DNA of 64,000 bases from Myxocyprinus asiaticus (GCF_019703515.2 NC_059372.1:13519992-13583991), one strand, 5' to 3'. Shown: positions 1 through 15,903, counted from the stretch's first letter. A program made the numbers and translations. Notes: generated by a model from the sequence alone, not told the origin.

Positions 1-277
1 AAAACAAGCGTGCAAACAGATTGAAAGTTTGAAAGCCAGAAGTTTACAAATACCTTTAGTCTTCATTTTGAACAGTATGTTGTTTTATAATAACCTAATA
101 AACTTATTTTTGTGAAATGTTTTGATTGAAACGTGTTCTTGTGCTATATTTCTTCAAACTATACGCCACTTGCTTTGATTTTTGTTTTGCTATCTAATGC
201 AAATACCGCACAATATCGACTTTACCTCTTTAACTCCTTATTGTATTAACACAAATTTGGTTCACCATGTTCCAAAG

Positions 278-3200
278 GGTGAAGATTTTCAATGGAATGA
301 CTATGAGTCCAAGCTGCAAGATCAGGCGTTACTCACCATGAATTCTTACATGAGCCAGTTTCCAGATGTCAGGGTAATGACAGCTGCCTCAAATACAGGC
401 ACATACACAAACTGTGCCCAAAAATTCCCAATTATATTTTTAATCTACATTTCATCTGTAAACTTTCTCCATGCTTCAGGAAAGAGTGGCCAAGCGAGGC
501 AGGAAACTCGTAGACTATGATTCCACTCGCCACCACCTGACAGGACTGAAGAATGCCAAAAAGAGGGATGACATAAAAATAGGCAAGGTATTATATGACA
601 TATTTGACTTATTTACCATTTTTCTGCCTGAAACTGTAAACCAGTTTGTTTATAGCCTTAGACATAAGTTCCAATCTTCCAGTCATGTTGATTTGTTTCT
701 AAACTATTACTATTCTTTTTTATGAACAATAATGAGGCATTTGAACATCTTGTTTGTTGTTTTAAATACAGGCATCTAGAGCTGGTTTTCGTTTCATATA
801 AATGCATATAAAATGAATGGGACTTTCCTTTCCATTGCTGTTTTTCTAGGCAGAGGATGAGATGAATGCAGCCAAGATGATCTTTGAGGACATAAACAGG
901 GAGCTGAAGGAGGAACTGCCAATTTTATTTGACAGGTGAACGCTTTCATTGTTTGCAAGCATACTTGAAACCCATCGACATTGCTATAATCATTTTTAAA
1001 GCTTTGTTTTTAGCTTCACATTTAGATCATTTTTTAGACACTATAAACTCTATTGGCTATTGACTATTGGCTCTTCTTGGAGAAAATATAATGGGCTCGT
1101 GCAGTGCACTGATGTATCTTGTTTAAATCTTTTTCTCGGTTTATTAGTATTACATAGCAAGTTAAGCTTTATTACATTTCCAAAGTTTAATATTAACATT
1201 AATCACTAACTTTATAAAAATAGTATAGGATATATAAAGTTACTAAAAGAAGACATAAAAAGATAAAGTTAGTAATTAGTTTTAGATTTTTAGGTTGTTT
1301 CATATTTTTAGGGCTGTTATTTGCGCAGAGAAACTAAATTCACATTTTTACCTTAAACATTTTCTAAATTTGAATTAACTTCAATTTTTAAAGTCAGCAG
1401 ATTTATATTTTATTTATTTTTTTCTCCCCTTTTTCTCCCCAATTTGGAATGCCCAATTCCCAATGCACTCAAAGTCCTCGTGGTGGCGTAGTGACTCAAT
1501 CCGGGTGGTGGAGGACGAATCTCATTGTCTCCGCATCTGAGACCGTCAACCCGAGCATCTTATCACGTGGCTTGTTGAGTGTGTTACCGCGGAGACATAG
1601 CGCGTGTGGAGGCTTCACGCCATCCACCGCGGCATCCACGCATAACTCACCATGCGCCCCACCGAGAGTGAACCACATTATAGCGACCGCGAGGAGGTTA
1701 CCCCATGTGACTGTACCCTCCCTAGCAACCGGGCCAATTTTGCTGCTTAGGAGACCTGGCTGGAGTCACTCAGCACACCCTGGATTTGAACTCGTGAACT
1801 CCAGGGGTGGTAGTCAGCGTATTTTCTCACTGAGCTACCCAAGCCCCAGCAGATTTTTTAAATTGACGTTATTTCCATAGTCCACAAGAGGGCGCATTGA
1901 ATACATATAACCATACAGCACCGTGTTATATTATTGCAAAGAACATTCCTGGCAGTTAAAAAACATTCCATTTTAAACTAAAGTGCATAAAACAAATAAA
2001 GACAATTTTAGTCGGTTCATACTCTAAAATTTTAAGTCAAAAATAAAACGAGGGGGAAATGCTTCAATAGGCAGTTCTGTGTTAACATGGTGTTACACTT
2101 GCACTGGTGCCACAGTATATACTACCACAGACTCAAACTTCATAATAACAGTGATATACCACAGTGTTTTCATTAATTACAGCTGTATGTAGGGTAGAAT
2201 TACTCCCAGATAGCAGTGGTATTCGGCTGAACTCGATGGTAAAGCGGCTCATGATCCCTGGTCAGGAACAGAACATGAGTATCTCGAGACACACATTTCC
2301 AACTTGAACTCCTTTACAGATAAACCCATTGCTTAATTTGAGAAATGCTAATAAGAGAGCAAGACGCAACGGCCAAAGACCTCTACTAATTTAAAGGGCT
2401 GTTAACACCGAACGCTTTTGCAACCATCCAGTTTAGTCATATTTTAGATGCCGTGTCAAGTTGAACAGAACTTTAAAACGTGTCCCGAGGCACCTGGTTT
2501 CTGTTAAACTGTATTTTGTCTGTCATCTAGCCTTTTTTAGCGCAAGAATGTGATCATCTGAAGTCGTCGCCAGTGCTTGGCACACATCCAGAATATTCTA
2601 ATTTTAATTTGACGCCCTGATACTATTTTTTACAAACTGAAACTTGGACATTACAATATAATGCCAATGGATAGTTCATTTCATTGTCAATGTTCTCCAA
2701 ACATTTCATTGAATTATTCTCTCACATTTTGTAGTCGCATTGGATGCTATGTCACAGTCTTCCAAGCCATTTCCAACCTAAGAGACATCTTCTACAAGGA
2801 AATGACCAGGGTAAAGTTGAAAATACTGCCAATGAAATATTTGGCTCTGTGAAAAAAATGTGGTTCCTAGTTGACAAGTGTCTTTTCCCTCCAAGAAAAA
2901 TCAGGATCTACAGACTGTGATGAAAGAGCTGATGGCCCAGCATCCAGGCAAGAGCTTTGTGGTGAAGAACTTCAACCGGTATATGACTTTATAGTCTTTT
3001 TGCACGTTTAAAAGGTCAATATTTTCAATTTATTTAGTGTAACACAGTTAAAAAAGGAATTTCATGTTAAGTTTTTAATTATTAGTTAGTTATAATAACG
3101 ACTGGTTAAAATCAATAGTATAAGGCTTTCATGAATTCTATTGCAAATAGTCACAAATTACTCTCCTTGTTTTCCCTTTAAGCTCAGGTTCACTGAAGAG

Positions 3201-6200
3201 AAGGTCACTTAGAGAAGCTTTGTCCCCGAAGTCACTTAAAAGCTTTTATGATTTCCACACAAGTTACAGCCCCAGGGGCTCTCTCAGGTAAGGTTATCAG
3301 AATGTTCTTCCTTTGCTTTATGGAAGTAAAAGTTAAGAACTCATGCCATCTGTTGGTGAATGTGCAGAATTCATATTACCAAAAGTATTGGGATTACTGT
3401 AATAATGGATTTTTTTTTCTCTTAAAAAATATCACTGAGCATTCTGAAATTATAAATTGGTGTAGTTTACTCCCTAAAGAGTGAATCAGTGTCCACCCAC
3501 TTTTTCAGCCATTTTGGTTCCGGAAGTATTTTTCCCATTAATTTCTTCCATATGCATCTCATAAGATTTTCTAATTTAATAATTTTCATTCAGAAAAGAG
3601 TGCTAAACCATGAGTCAAACCAATTAGCTCTGAGGTGAATCACAATATTACAAACTTTAATTTGAAGTGTTTGAAAATCAGACAAAAGCAGAAAGGTAAG
3701 ACTGTGGCTTTAATGAGTGAATGAACTACAATCCCATGAAGCACTGCGGATGACGTAATAGAATTAAAAACTATCTACTGTAAATTATTTAAAGTTGTTT
3801 ATTCTAACTATATATACAATATATTTTAATTTTATTCAGACATATGCAAATATATATAAATAGATGGAGGTCACTCCAAAACTCTGTTGGTGTGCTTCGT
3901 TTGCCACAATTCTATGTTTGGTGGATCTTTTTCTTCAGGATCATTGGTAGTGTAGTCACCAGGAATTGCACTCTTAAACGTGATTTTTTAAAAATTTTAT
4001 TTCAGTTGAAATAACACAAACTGATGGCTTCTACAGAAGCATTAACAACCTTTCTTTCACGGTTTATACGTTCTCGTAAAAAATAAATTAGACCTATGGG
4101 GGAAATTAATTTGACTTTCCGGAACCAGACTTTTGCGCTTTATAGAGATTGTAATTGCAACATTTCTGTCAACCCATGACAGAAGCACTTATAACTTCAA
4201 ATGAGCATTCATCACAAATATTTGCTGCTACAGGAGAGACTGCTCTTCCAGTTTTAAGTCTGACAGACCAACATATGAGTCATACAGCCCTACACAGACC
4301 AGCCCCATCCACCCCCTACCCCATTATGAGAACGCCCCGGGTGCCAGGGATACAGAAGCCAGCTCTGTAAACACAGACCATCCTTCAGAGGATGTCATCC
4401 CTTCTCATGAGCCACAGGTGGATGACACCAGCTCCTCTGAAGATAAACCAGTAGAGGAGGAGAAGAAAGCCGAGAAGAGAGAGTCTTTACCCGCCTCAGA
4501 TCAAGACAGACAGAGAGACAGCCCTGTGTCAAAACACGACTCATCTTCTGAGGACAAAAGTGATGAGAGTGAACTGCAACCAAACTCGAATCCCACCGAA
4601 TGCGCCAAGATCAAAGCAACCACAGCCCCTGATGGCTCTCCAGAGCCTGAGAAGGTGGAGAACCCTAGGTCTTCTGGTGTGGAGAATGGCATAGCTCTTG
4701 ACAGTCTGTTAGATGTGGAACAAACAGGAGCTTCTAGCAAAGTGAGTTCTGTGCAGGTTATGGTTCTTTCAGTTGCGTAAAAAAATGAATGCAAACAGAA
4801 AACTTCCTCACTTGTGTCATTATAGTCATTCCACATCACTGGCTATGTTTGGAATAGGATACTGACATACTATATCTTTAGTACATAGTGGCCTATGTGT
4901 ATTATACTAGGGGTTGCACAGACTTGTCGTTTCTATTCGCTCCTTTGAGAACACAATTCGGTGACAGTTAGAAAAGCACTTCAAGCTGGAGTCCAATGGC
5001 CTGACAGAATACATCCCAATGGTCAAAATGAAGTCATTGCCCTTACTTAATTGAATTTAAGAAAGTTTTTACAAGCAATTTAATTTCGTTCTTTCACATT
5101 AAGCCATTTTCATTGAGCCAAAATAATTTTGTTAAATTAGGTCAAATCAATGTTCAATAGTAGTTTAAACTCAACTTTAATAGTGTTTAATTTCTAACGT
5201 TGGTCCAACTTTATACCAGGTGAGCAAGTGAAAGGACAGTGAAAGTGCTGCACTGTCAATTTAATAGCAACTGTTTGTGGTGCTAAGCAACACTCGATTC
5301 AAAATCACTTGAACCTGAAGGTCCATCCTCAACCTAAGCACAAGCGCCAATCTTCACCACAATGGTAACCCCCAAAACTCCAGCCGAACAGACACTCTTT
5401 TTAGATACCAATGTTACATAAAACAGAACATTAACCATTATCAATTCTCCTATTTTCACCTTGCTCAAAAATGCATAAAATAACACTTAATTTCAACATT
5501 TGCTCACCCCATCCAGTTCCATGCAAAGCATGCTGGAAAATGGAAATCCCATGCCTAGTTTCATCAATGCTACAAAAAGTTGTTATGTAGTCCCAATGGA
5601 TTAAGTAAACTTACATTTTACAAATTTAATTGGATAGAACACAATGAAATCAAATTGTGACCAAAAAAAATAATAATAAAAAAAAAAAAAGATCTAGAAT
5701 TGTGTTGCTGTAGTTCATTTTAATTAGTAAACTGAACAACCTGCAAAAATACTTTTTTTGAGTGGATTTTGAGTGTTTGCACATCTGATTTAGATGCTAT
5801 TTGCTCCTACAAGAATGCGATTCGGTGACAGTTTAGAAAAGTGCTTCAGTTGCAGTGGTTTGGGGTTGGAATGACATAAAGACTAGTCAAATTCAACTCG
5901 ACTAATGGGATCGACTAGTCGACTATTAAAAATCAGTATTTGTGCAACCCCTATACTATACTGTACATATACTGTATAGAGTATGCACATTTTTGTACTG
6001 TATCCCACAAATGCAATACGCTCAACTTTACCCTCCATTTCCAGGTTGACGGATGAAACGGAAGTAATTACAGCTATGATTTTTTACATCCCTATGGCTG
6101 GGTTCGGAATGGCATACTACCATACTACCCTGCCATATCTACAGTATATATGTCCGAAATAGTAGGAGCATTTTGGTAGTATGCTATTATGAAATCAGTC

Positions 6201-6573
6201 TTCGACTTATTATTTGATTGGACTGCCAAATGTTAAAGTATAAAAAATTGTATTGAATATTTTAAATTGAAATAAAAATGCAAAATATCCATACTTATTA
6301 CCAAGATCATAACTGAGTGCCACTCACATGGAATGTGATGAAGCCATGTGACAACATTGTAGCATACTGAAGTTTGAAATGTTTGCATAACTGCCACTTG
6401 CTTAAGCTAGTATTCCATTCCGAACATAACCATTATATTCATTCCTTAAAGAAATTTAAAAATGTAACAACTTAAATGTAACTTAAAGAGTTGTAATTCA
6501 CTTTTTGAACTTCTAGGCTGTTCACAAGGGCAACCATTCATCAGAAGAAGGGAAGGAGGACACCCCTAAATAG
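278..6573 (+). CDS. bin2: bin2, bridging integrator 2 (BAR-domain protein), 3' part, 8 coding exons
   Basis: Amphiphysin/BIN family. The N-BAR domain dimerises, binds and curves membranes at the cell cortex and endocytic sites. Exons read by eye: 278-373, 480-587, 850-935, 2735-2810, 2896-2978, 3183-3287, 4234-4741, 6517-6573. Frames join cleanly into 372 residues plus stop; the N-terminal exons are left of the window. Visible BAR blocks include [47 protein letters not shown] and [17 protein letters not shown]. After the BAR comes a basic Ser-rich stretch ([16 protein letters not shown]), then one long exon coding a Ser/Glu/Asp-rich low-complexity tail. It ends EEGKEDTPK with no SH3 domain, which points to BIN2 rather than BIN1 or amphiphysin. 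Synteny with smagp agrees. A second in-frame donor after 4756 would add five residues. Whether this is the bin2a or bin2b paralogue cannot be told. Confidence 0.93.
1405..1846 (-). mobile_element. tRNA-derived SINE (copy 1), in a bin2 intron
   Basis: Read on the minus strand it begins with a tRNA-like head (GGGTAGCTCAGTG, box A-like; GAGTTCAAATCC, box B-like), followed by the family body and an A-rich tail, which appears as T-rich at 1405-1440 on the plus strand. A 10-bp target-site duplication CAGCAGATTT flanks it at 1395-1404 and 1847-1856. Four more copies of the family are in the window. It lies in the 1.8-kb intron between 935 and 2735. Confidence 0.85.
4908..5953. mobile_element. non-autonomous hAT-like element, in a bin2 intron
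   Basis: The ends are inverted repeats, TAGGGGTTGCACA on the left and TGTGCAACCCCTA on the right. Flanking 8-mers TATTATAC (4900-4907) and TACTATAC (5954-5961) differ at one base and look like the 8-bp duplication made by hAT transposases. The interior (about 1 kb) has no coding potential. It carries a direct repeat around CGGTGACAGTT (near 4960 and 5823) and a GTCGACTAGTC-rich right subterminal region. The sequence on either side (from about 4846, and again to about 6056) looks like one older repeat split by this insertion. Confidence 0.65.
6099..6424. mobile_element. MITE-like element with TTCGGAATG inverted ends
   Basis: Left end TTCGGAATGGCATACTA and right end TAGTATTCCATTCCGAA are near-perfect reverse complements about 325 bases apart. 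The interior is AT-rich and non-coding. It lies in the last bin2 intron, shortly before the final coding exon. The superfamily cannot be assigned by eye. Confidence 0.55.
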
Positions 6574-7090
6574 AAGACAAAAGGTCAGCACAATTTGAGA
6601 CCAGCACATACTCATGTTTTAATCATGTGTCCATTATGAACAGATAAACTATATAATTTTTAATTTAATATTATATCTGTTTACAGGAAAGATGCAGAGT
6701 GTTTTGGCAATACACTGGAACCTGCAATCTGCCGATAAATGTATAACTTTCAAAATGCTGTATAACTGCACTCGTAATTTTTTCACCCCTATTTGTTTAT
6801 CTGTAGAGAAAAATTCAGGTTCTTTTTAAAATTGTCATTTTTAATTCAATGTACAGTTTATTTGAGTTTATAATTGCTTTTCTGTCTTAATGTCACCTGA
6901 TTTTCACCAGTGGTGGGGTTCTTATTTCAGTTTTTTAGCCTAATACTCTTCATTTGAGAGTCATTTATGCTTAATGTATTTAATAATTGACAAGATTGTC
7001 ATGTAGCTATGCTGCAAACAAATAGAAACATTTAGAATGGAAATCATTATAATGACCCATCATTAAATTACTTTTAATAAAGGCTAATTT
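6574..7090 (+). other. bin2: bin2 3' UTR with polyadenylation signal and possible small intron
   Basis: After the stop at 6571-6573 the sequence is AT-rich without open frames. A donor-like AAG/GTCAGC at 6583/6584 and an acceptor-like TTTACAG ending at 6686 would remove about 103 bases inside the 3' UTR. An AATAAA lies at 7076-7081, about 500 bases past the stop, and is the best candidate for the transcript end. Confidence 0.5.
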
Positions 7091-7179
7091 TTTATTGCAT
7101 TTTTTTTCCATTCTTCACTATTTGATAATTAAACTAATGATCCAAGTCCTCGCTTCTGTATTTTTCATAGGTTGGTCCA

Positions 7180-7479
7180 GCGTGCTGGCAGGGTGGTGCG
7201 CTTGTTGTTTATTAACATTAGTAATTTAGTCTAATTAAACCATTGGTTGATCCGTCACGAGTGCGCGCAAGAGGAAACGCTCGTGAACGCGCACATGCTC
7301 TAGACCAGCATGCAGTTGTTTCATGGTGTTTCACTTCTTTAGTTTGAACGCACTCTCTGTTTTTCGTGATTTTGGGTGCGTTCGCAAGTTAAAAGTTTAC
7401 GTTTTAAAAGAAGACGGGTCCTCGTCATCGACCTTTTTTAACTGAACTAAGTTTACCGCGACTTTTGCGCTCAAGCAGG
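7180..7479 (+). promoter_or_regulatory. smagp: probable smagp promoter and non-coding first exon
   Basis: A CpG-richer patch (clusters such as CACGAGTGCGCGC) stands out from the AT-rich surroundings about 100 bases after the bin2 poly(A) signal. It ends in a strong donor, CAG/GTAAGT, at 7479/7480. The first coding exon of smagp is at 11531, so this patch is the natural candidate for the transcription start and first 5' UTR exon. The transcription start itself is inferred. Confidence 0.5.
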
Positions 7480-8358
7480 TAAGTTTTTTTTGTTGTTTTT
7501 GTCTGGCTGAAAGTAGATATGACGGTTTCAAATGGCTGAACAGCTGGTAAAATGCTGAGTTTTAGAGTTATTTAAAGTGATCGTTCGCACCGTGAGAAAG
7601 GAGTTTAGATGTCCGAATATTATCGATCAAATCAGACGAATTCAAGAGGGATCAATTGTGTCCATTTTTGTCTGCGTCTACAAACAAACAGAGGTGTATT
7701 TACTTTAGTAGTGAGCGACGCAACACTCATTTACTGTAACCATAAAAGGTGTTTTTTATCATTTTATTTTTGGGCTTTTTCCAGCTTTATTTACAGGACA
7801 AAAAAGGGGAATGAGATCGGAACATGACCGAGTGCGGTAAAGTTATCTGTATCTTTGACATTCGTGTGATATTCGGAATAAAACCCATTCAGCACGATGC
7901 ATTGTTCACATCAAGAAGACAAAACAACTGAGATATAAACAGATGTCCTTAGTATACCACAAGGCTTACATTTCAAAACGGGTATTTTAACCCACACCAA
8001 TTTTATTAGCTCTATAAATCTATTAAACAATGCAAGCGTTTGAAGTTATGACGTCACACCAATTTTTAAATACTCAGAAAAATATCCTTTTTATGACACA
8101 AGACTTGGGGAATATATATTTGATATGTTTTATAACAAAAAATTGAAATCGAAATGAATTTTTTTCTAATTCTTTTAAACTCTATGACCGTTTGATCCAA
8201 ATATGTCAAACCAACATAAAAAAACAAACTAAATATTATTCCCTACATAGCACAAGATTTATTTTTGGGAGTTTAAACTTGGTATTCTTATACAGAATTT
8301 GATATCCATACTCTTTGACCTAAAGATGTCAAACCAACTACATTTATATTAATAAACA

Positions 8359-8630
8359 GGGGCGATGCTAGGGGGTGGACTGAAGCCTGGCCACCCCACT
8401 CGCAATTGCCGTTTTGGTCATTTTTTGTCTTGGGCGCAATTTATTTAGTCTTTCTACACCAACAACCAACATCCCCCATCCCACCGTCCGACGTTACGAA
8501 CACCACCCACACCCCTGTCCAATTGTACGAAACACTCTCCCACCCCCCGTCCGACAATACGCACCCCCCCCCCCAGCACAGACTGATCGCTGGACCTTGC
8601 CCGGCCACCCCTGTGAAAAAAATCATCCAT
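8359..8630. mobile_element. probable hAT-like MITE, C-rich interior
   Basis: The segment opens ACAGGGGCGATGCTAGG and closes with CCGGCCACCCCTGTG, whose reverse complement CACAGGGGTGGCCGG resembles the opening. The interior is C-rich, with CACCCCC-type runs and two degenerate CCGTCCGAC-type repeats. No clear target-site duplication was found. It lies in smagp intron 1, just before a SINE. Confidence 0.4.
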
Positions 8631-8658
8631 AAAAAATACATTTAAGTATAAGTTTAAA

Positions 8659-9072
8659 GGGGGGCCTGGGTAGCTCAGCAAATAAAGAAGTTGACTACCA
8701 CACCTGGAGTCGCGAGTTCCAATCCAGGGCATGCTGAGTGACTCCAGTCAGGCTTCCTAAGCAACCAATCGGCCCGGTTGCTGGGTTGGGTAGAGTCACG
8801 TTGGGTTAACCTCCTCGTCGCCATAATGTGGTTCTCGCTCTCGGTGGGGCGCGTGGTGAGTTGTGCGTGAATGCCGCGGTGGATGGCGTGAAGCCTCTCC
8901 ACGGTAACGCGCTCAACAAGCCACGTGATAAGATGCGCAGGTTGACAGTCTCAGACGCGGAGGCAACTGAGATTCGTCCTCCGCCACCCGGATTGAGGCG
9001 AGTCACTACGCCACCACGAGGACTTAGAGCACATTGGGAATTAGGCACCCCAAATTTGGGAGAAAAAAAAAA
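8659..9072 (+). mobile_element. tRNA-derived SINE (copy 2), in smagp intron 1
   Basis: Plus-strand copy: tRNA-like head with GGGTAGCTCAGC and GAGTTCCAATCC, family body, and a 3' end matching the AATTTGGGAGAAAA-type tail. A perfect 15-bp target-site duplication AAGTATAAGTTTAAA flanks it at 8644-8658 and 9073-9087. That makes it one of the better preserved insertions here. Confidence 0.9.
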
Positions 9073-9520
9073 AAGTATAAGTTTAAACTCCCAAAAAGAA
9101 TGCTTGTCCAGGTCCCCCCTGTTATAATGATTTCTAATAGTCCTTGCTTGTTGAGGTCTTTAATGCACATTTTGAATCCCCCCCCCCGCACACATTTGAG
9201 CGACCTCACTTACCTTTTAAACAAAAGAGTCCATAAGCTTCAGTGAGTATAGGTTTACACTGTTGGGAAGTGATGGGGCACATCTGTCTTACAACATAGT
9301 GCTGTTTTTCTGCATTTAGTGGTTAATGCTTAAACAGAAGTTTACACAGTTCAATTCTCTTTTAAATAGTTGAAAACCATGTTTTACAATGAAAATCACA
9401 TAAGAAAAAATTAAAGGGACATATTTATGCAAAGTCAGAGTTGTTAACACACTATAAAACCTTTCGAGAACATGTCAGGGTCATATTTCACTCTAAATTA
9501 TAAGAAAATGAAGCCTGTTT

Positions 9521-10920
9521 TAAAGGAATATTCTGGGTTCAGTACAAGTTAAGCTCAATCAACAGCATTTGTGACAGTGTTGATTACCACAAAAATTAAT
9601 TTAGACTTGTCGTTCCTTTTCTTTAAAAAAAAAGAAAGAGAAAAAAAAAAAAATCTGGGTTACAGTGAGGCATTTATAAAGGAAGTGAATGAAGCCAATC
9701 CGTAAAAACTCACTGTTTCAAAAGTATAGCCACAAGACATAAAATAAATGCATGTTAACATGATTTAGTGTGATAAACCTTTTCTGTGAAAAGTTATATT
9801 CAATTTTAAAACACAGTAAACATTAAAATGACCATAAAACCCACAATATAAACAACAGCTCAAATAAAACACAAGTTTTAATAGAAGAATGAATGTAAAT
9901 GCTTTTATGAAATTATAAGCTTCACATTTCTGCTTTTTAACTTTTTAAAAATTGGCCCCATTCACTTCCAGTGTAAGTGCCTCACTGTAACCTTGATTTA
10001 TTTTTTCTTATTTTTATTTTTTATTTTTTATAAATAAGGGACAAGTTGGAAATATTTTTTGAGGTAATCAACATTATGCTACTGGTTAGCCTGGTTTATA
10101 CTTTGGAAGAAGCCTAACTTTTTTCTGCTGGATGAACTAAAGCACCCTAGAAGAACGAAGCTAGCATTTATACTATGCGCAACGTTGTTTTAAAATTAGT
10201 TCATCTCCGTGGACCGCCGCTTTTAGCGCTGTGCCATTTCTTTGCTTTATTAAACTTGTCATGGCCCCTTTCACTTTTAAAAACTCAAATTTCTCTCCAC
10301 TCCTTTGTCGTGGCCGTGCTGTCTTTGTAGAGTTTGTGTTGCAATCATGTAAAAAAGTATACTTCCACACAATCTCTGAGAGACGGGCTTCAGAGTTATC
10401 CATTTTAACGACAGTAACTTAGGTAACAACTCCTCAGCTGGCATGCACGATTGTAAATAAAAATCATCACATCAAAGCCACACCCACGAATAGTTTTAAC
10501 CAATCATCAGTGCTCTTCCACCAGTCGAGTTCTCTTGTGTCAAGAATATCAGAGATGTGCGCGAACAGGAGAAATCTCACCAAACGAACACCTTGGCAGA
10601 ACAAAAACTTCACTGCATTTCATCATCATTTGTAGGCGAACTAAGCGAAGCCTGTTCACCTAGTAAGTATATATTAGCCTTAACCGGTCCTGCTTGACCC
10701 ACTCCGAGCGGGATTTGAACCGGCATCTCAGGTATGGGAGGCGGGCACGCTAACAAGTAGGCTAAAGGCTACAGTCTCTAGCGTCAGGCGCCAGTGCACC
10801 ACTTGAGGCGAGGGGAGTGAGGTTTACACAAGGCACAGCTACCTACAAGCTGGCCACTGTTACACTACAAATACTGTTGATTGAGCTTAACGTATTAATC
10901 CTGAAATATTGTTCCTTTAA
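9521..10920. mobile_element. AAAGGAATATTC MITE interrupted by an insertion
   Basis: The left end (TAAAGGAATATTCTGGG, then AAGTTAAGCTCAATC) and right end (GATTGAGCTTAA through GTTCCTTTAA) match the long-inverted-repeat MITE family also seen at 22047-22680 and 54187-54802. The uninterrupted family reads straight from ATTATGC into ACAAATGCTG, but here about 785 bases (10083 to about 10868) are inserted at that point. It lies in smagp intron 1. Confidence 0.75.
10083..10868. mobile_element. secondary insertion inside the MITE, with a second tRNA-derived SINE-like segment
   Basis: This block is absent from the other copies of the surrounding MITE. CTAC occurs at both junctions (10079-10082 and 10865-10868) and may be a short target duplication. 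On the minus strand about 10855-10675 contains a tRNA-like module, with a TTAGCGTGCCCGCC stretch and GGTTCAAATCCCGC (box B-like). This is different from the main SINE family of the window. The rest (about 10090-10670) is unrecognised. Confidence 0.5.
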
Positions 10921-10927
10921 GAACCAT

Positions 10928-11224
10928 TAAAGGTGGAGTAAGTCATTTTAATCCAATATGCTTTGTCAGATTCCACAAATATCTCTTCACAGTTCCCCAA
11001 GCTGTATGTTCTGTGTGCGCTGAAAAAAATCTGGTGTTTGTACACAGCCCTGGCTCTGTAAATGGGAAAATAAACTAAGTGGATCGGACCGATCCACACA
11101 ACACTATTGCGTGTGCATGAATTTGGGGGATAGAGCTTCTGAAGGAGCACTGAAGGGAGGGGTGTGTTTGTTTGGCTGTTGAGTTCAAATATCACGTCTC
11201 AGGAATCGCTTACTCCACCTTTAA
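10928..11224. mobile_element. MITE with AAAGGTGGAGTAAG inverted ends
   Basis: Left end AAAGGTGGAGTAAG and right end CTTACTCCACCTTTAA are reverse complements about 295 bases apart. The interior is non-coding. It sits directly after the right end of the interrupted MITE and before smagp coding exon 1. Confidence 0.65.
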
Positions 11225-11530
11225 GATGTATTGCATTGTAACATTATTTTCATTACAATTAAGGCCCCATTCTCATAACTGTAATGCCAAAAAAAATAAA
11301 AAATAAAAATAAATTCATCTATTGCAATACAGAAAAATGTGCTTGTGTCAGGAAAATAATGCAAAAAAAAAAAAAAAAAAATCTTAAGGGTCCTCCTATA
11401 GCTTCATTTTTATATGCAAAATATAATTTGATTTTGGGATACATTGTGACCTGGACGTGTTTTCATGAGATTCACCATTTGTTTAATGCTCCATATAGGT
11501 ATCCGTCTCAACACAATTATGGTTTTCACC

Positions 11531-15013
<3,483 letters not shown>

Positions 15014-15512
15014 ACTGCTTAATATGGAAGGGTTCCATCAAAGATCAGCTGAATTATGTATGGACTGCTGCAGACATCTTAATAGTCTATGTAGAGAGGT
15101 TTATATGCAAGCGTATGGGGTAGTGCATAAGCACAACCACTAGTCGTCTGCACTGTATGGAAGAAATATTTAGTTAAAGGGATACAGTTTGAGTTTTATA
15201 TGGTGCTGTTATATTAGGAGGATGAACCAGTGTACCATGGTTTTTGTTCCTCTTTAGTTACTGCGACAATCATTAATGATGCGCTGTCAAATTGTTACAC
15301 CTATATATAGTCTATAAAAATGATATACTTGCTGCTTTAGCAGAAATGCCAGGAATGTTAAAGGAGAACGTGAGACTTTATACTCTGAAATGCAGCATAA
15401 TGATTATAGGAGTTATAATGGAATTATTTATTATTACCTTGAATAAGTTCAGCTAAGTGGCACTGCACCAAATCAAAATCAAAACGTTGCAGGCACTCTA
15501 CCAATTTGCTTT

Positions 15513-15903
15513 CATAGTTCACCTAAAAATGAAATTCTCTCACCATTTATTCACCTTCATGCCATCTCAGTTGTGTATGACTTTCTTTCTTCTGCTGAAC
15601 ACAAACGGAGATTTTTAGAAGAATATCTAAGCTTTGTAGGTCCATACAATGCAAGTGAAAGGTGGCTAGAACTTTGTAGCTCTAAAAATCACAAAATCAA
15701 AAAGTATGTTCAGAAGTGATCCAAACACTTAAGGTGAGAAACGGATCAATAATTCAGTTTTTTTTATTTTTATTTTACTTTCTGAATGTGAAAATGGAGA
15801 TTTATAGTAAAAAAGGACTTAAATATTGATCTGTATTTTTGGAGCTATGCCTGATGGTGAGAAAATGATGAGAATTTTCATATTTGGGTGAACTATCCCT
15901 TTA
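15513..15903. mobile_element. AAAGGGATAGTTCACCC-family MITE (copy 1)
   Basis: The left end ATAGTTCACCTAAAAATGAAA and right end TTTGGGTGAACTATCCCTTTAA are inverted copies. Internal landmarks GAAGAATATCT, CCATACAATGCAAGTGAA and GAAGTGATCC recur in the copies at 20448, 45595 and 55056. It lies downstream of the smagp stop codon, possibly in its 3' UTR. Confidence 0.8.

Noticed and set aside
1449..1880. 143-codon open frame
   Set aside because: It lies within SINE copy 1. Similar frames occur in the other SINE copies and carry no known domain.
3188..3215. Alternative bin2 acceptor CTCAG before GTTCACTG
   Set aside because: It puts a stop codon in frame after a few residues. The acceptor at 3182 keeps the frame open and gives a conserved-looking basic Ser-rich segment.
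8659..8760. Possible tRNA gene
   Set aside because: Box A- and box B-like motifs are present, but the rest does not fold as a tRNA and the unit recurs in five copies with target duplications, so it is the head of a SINE.
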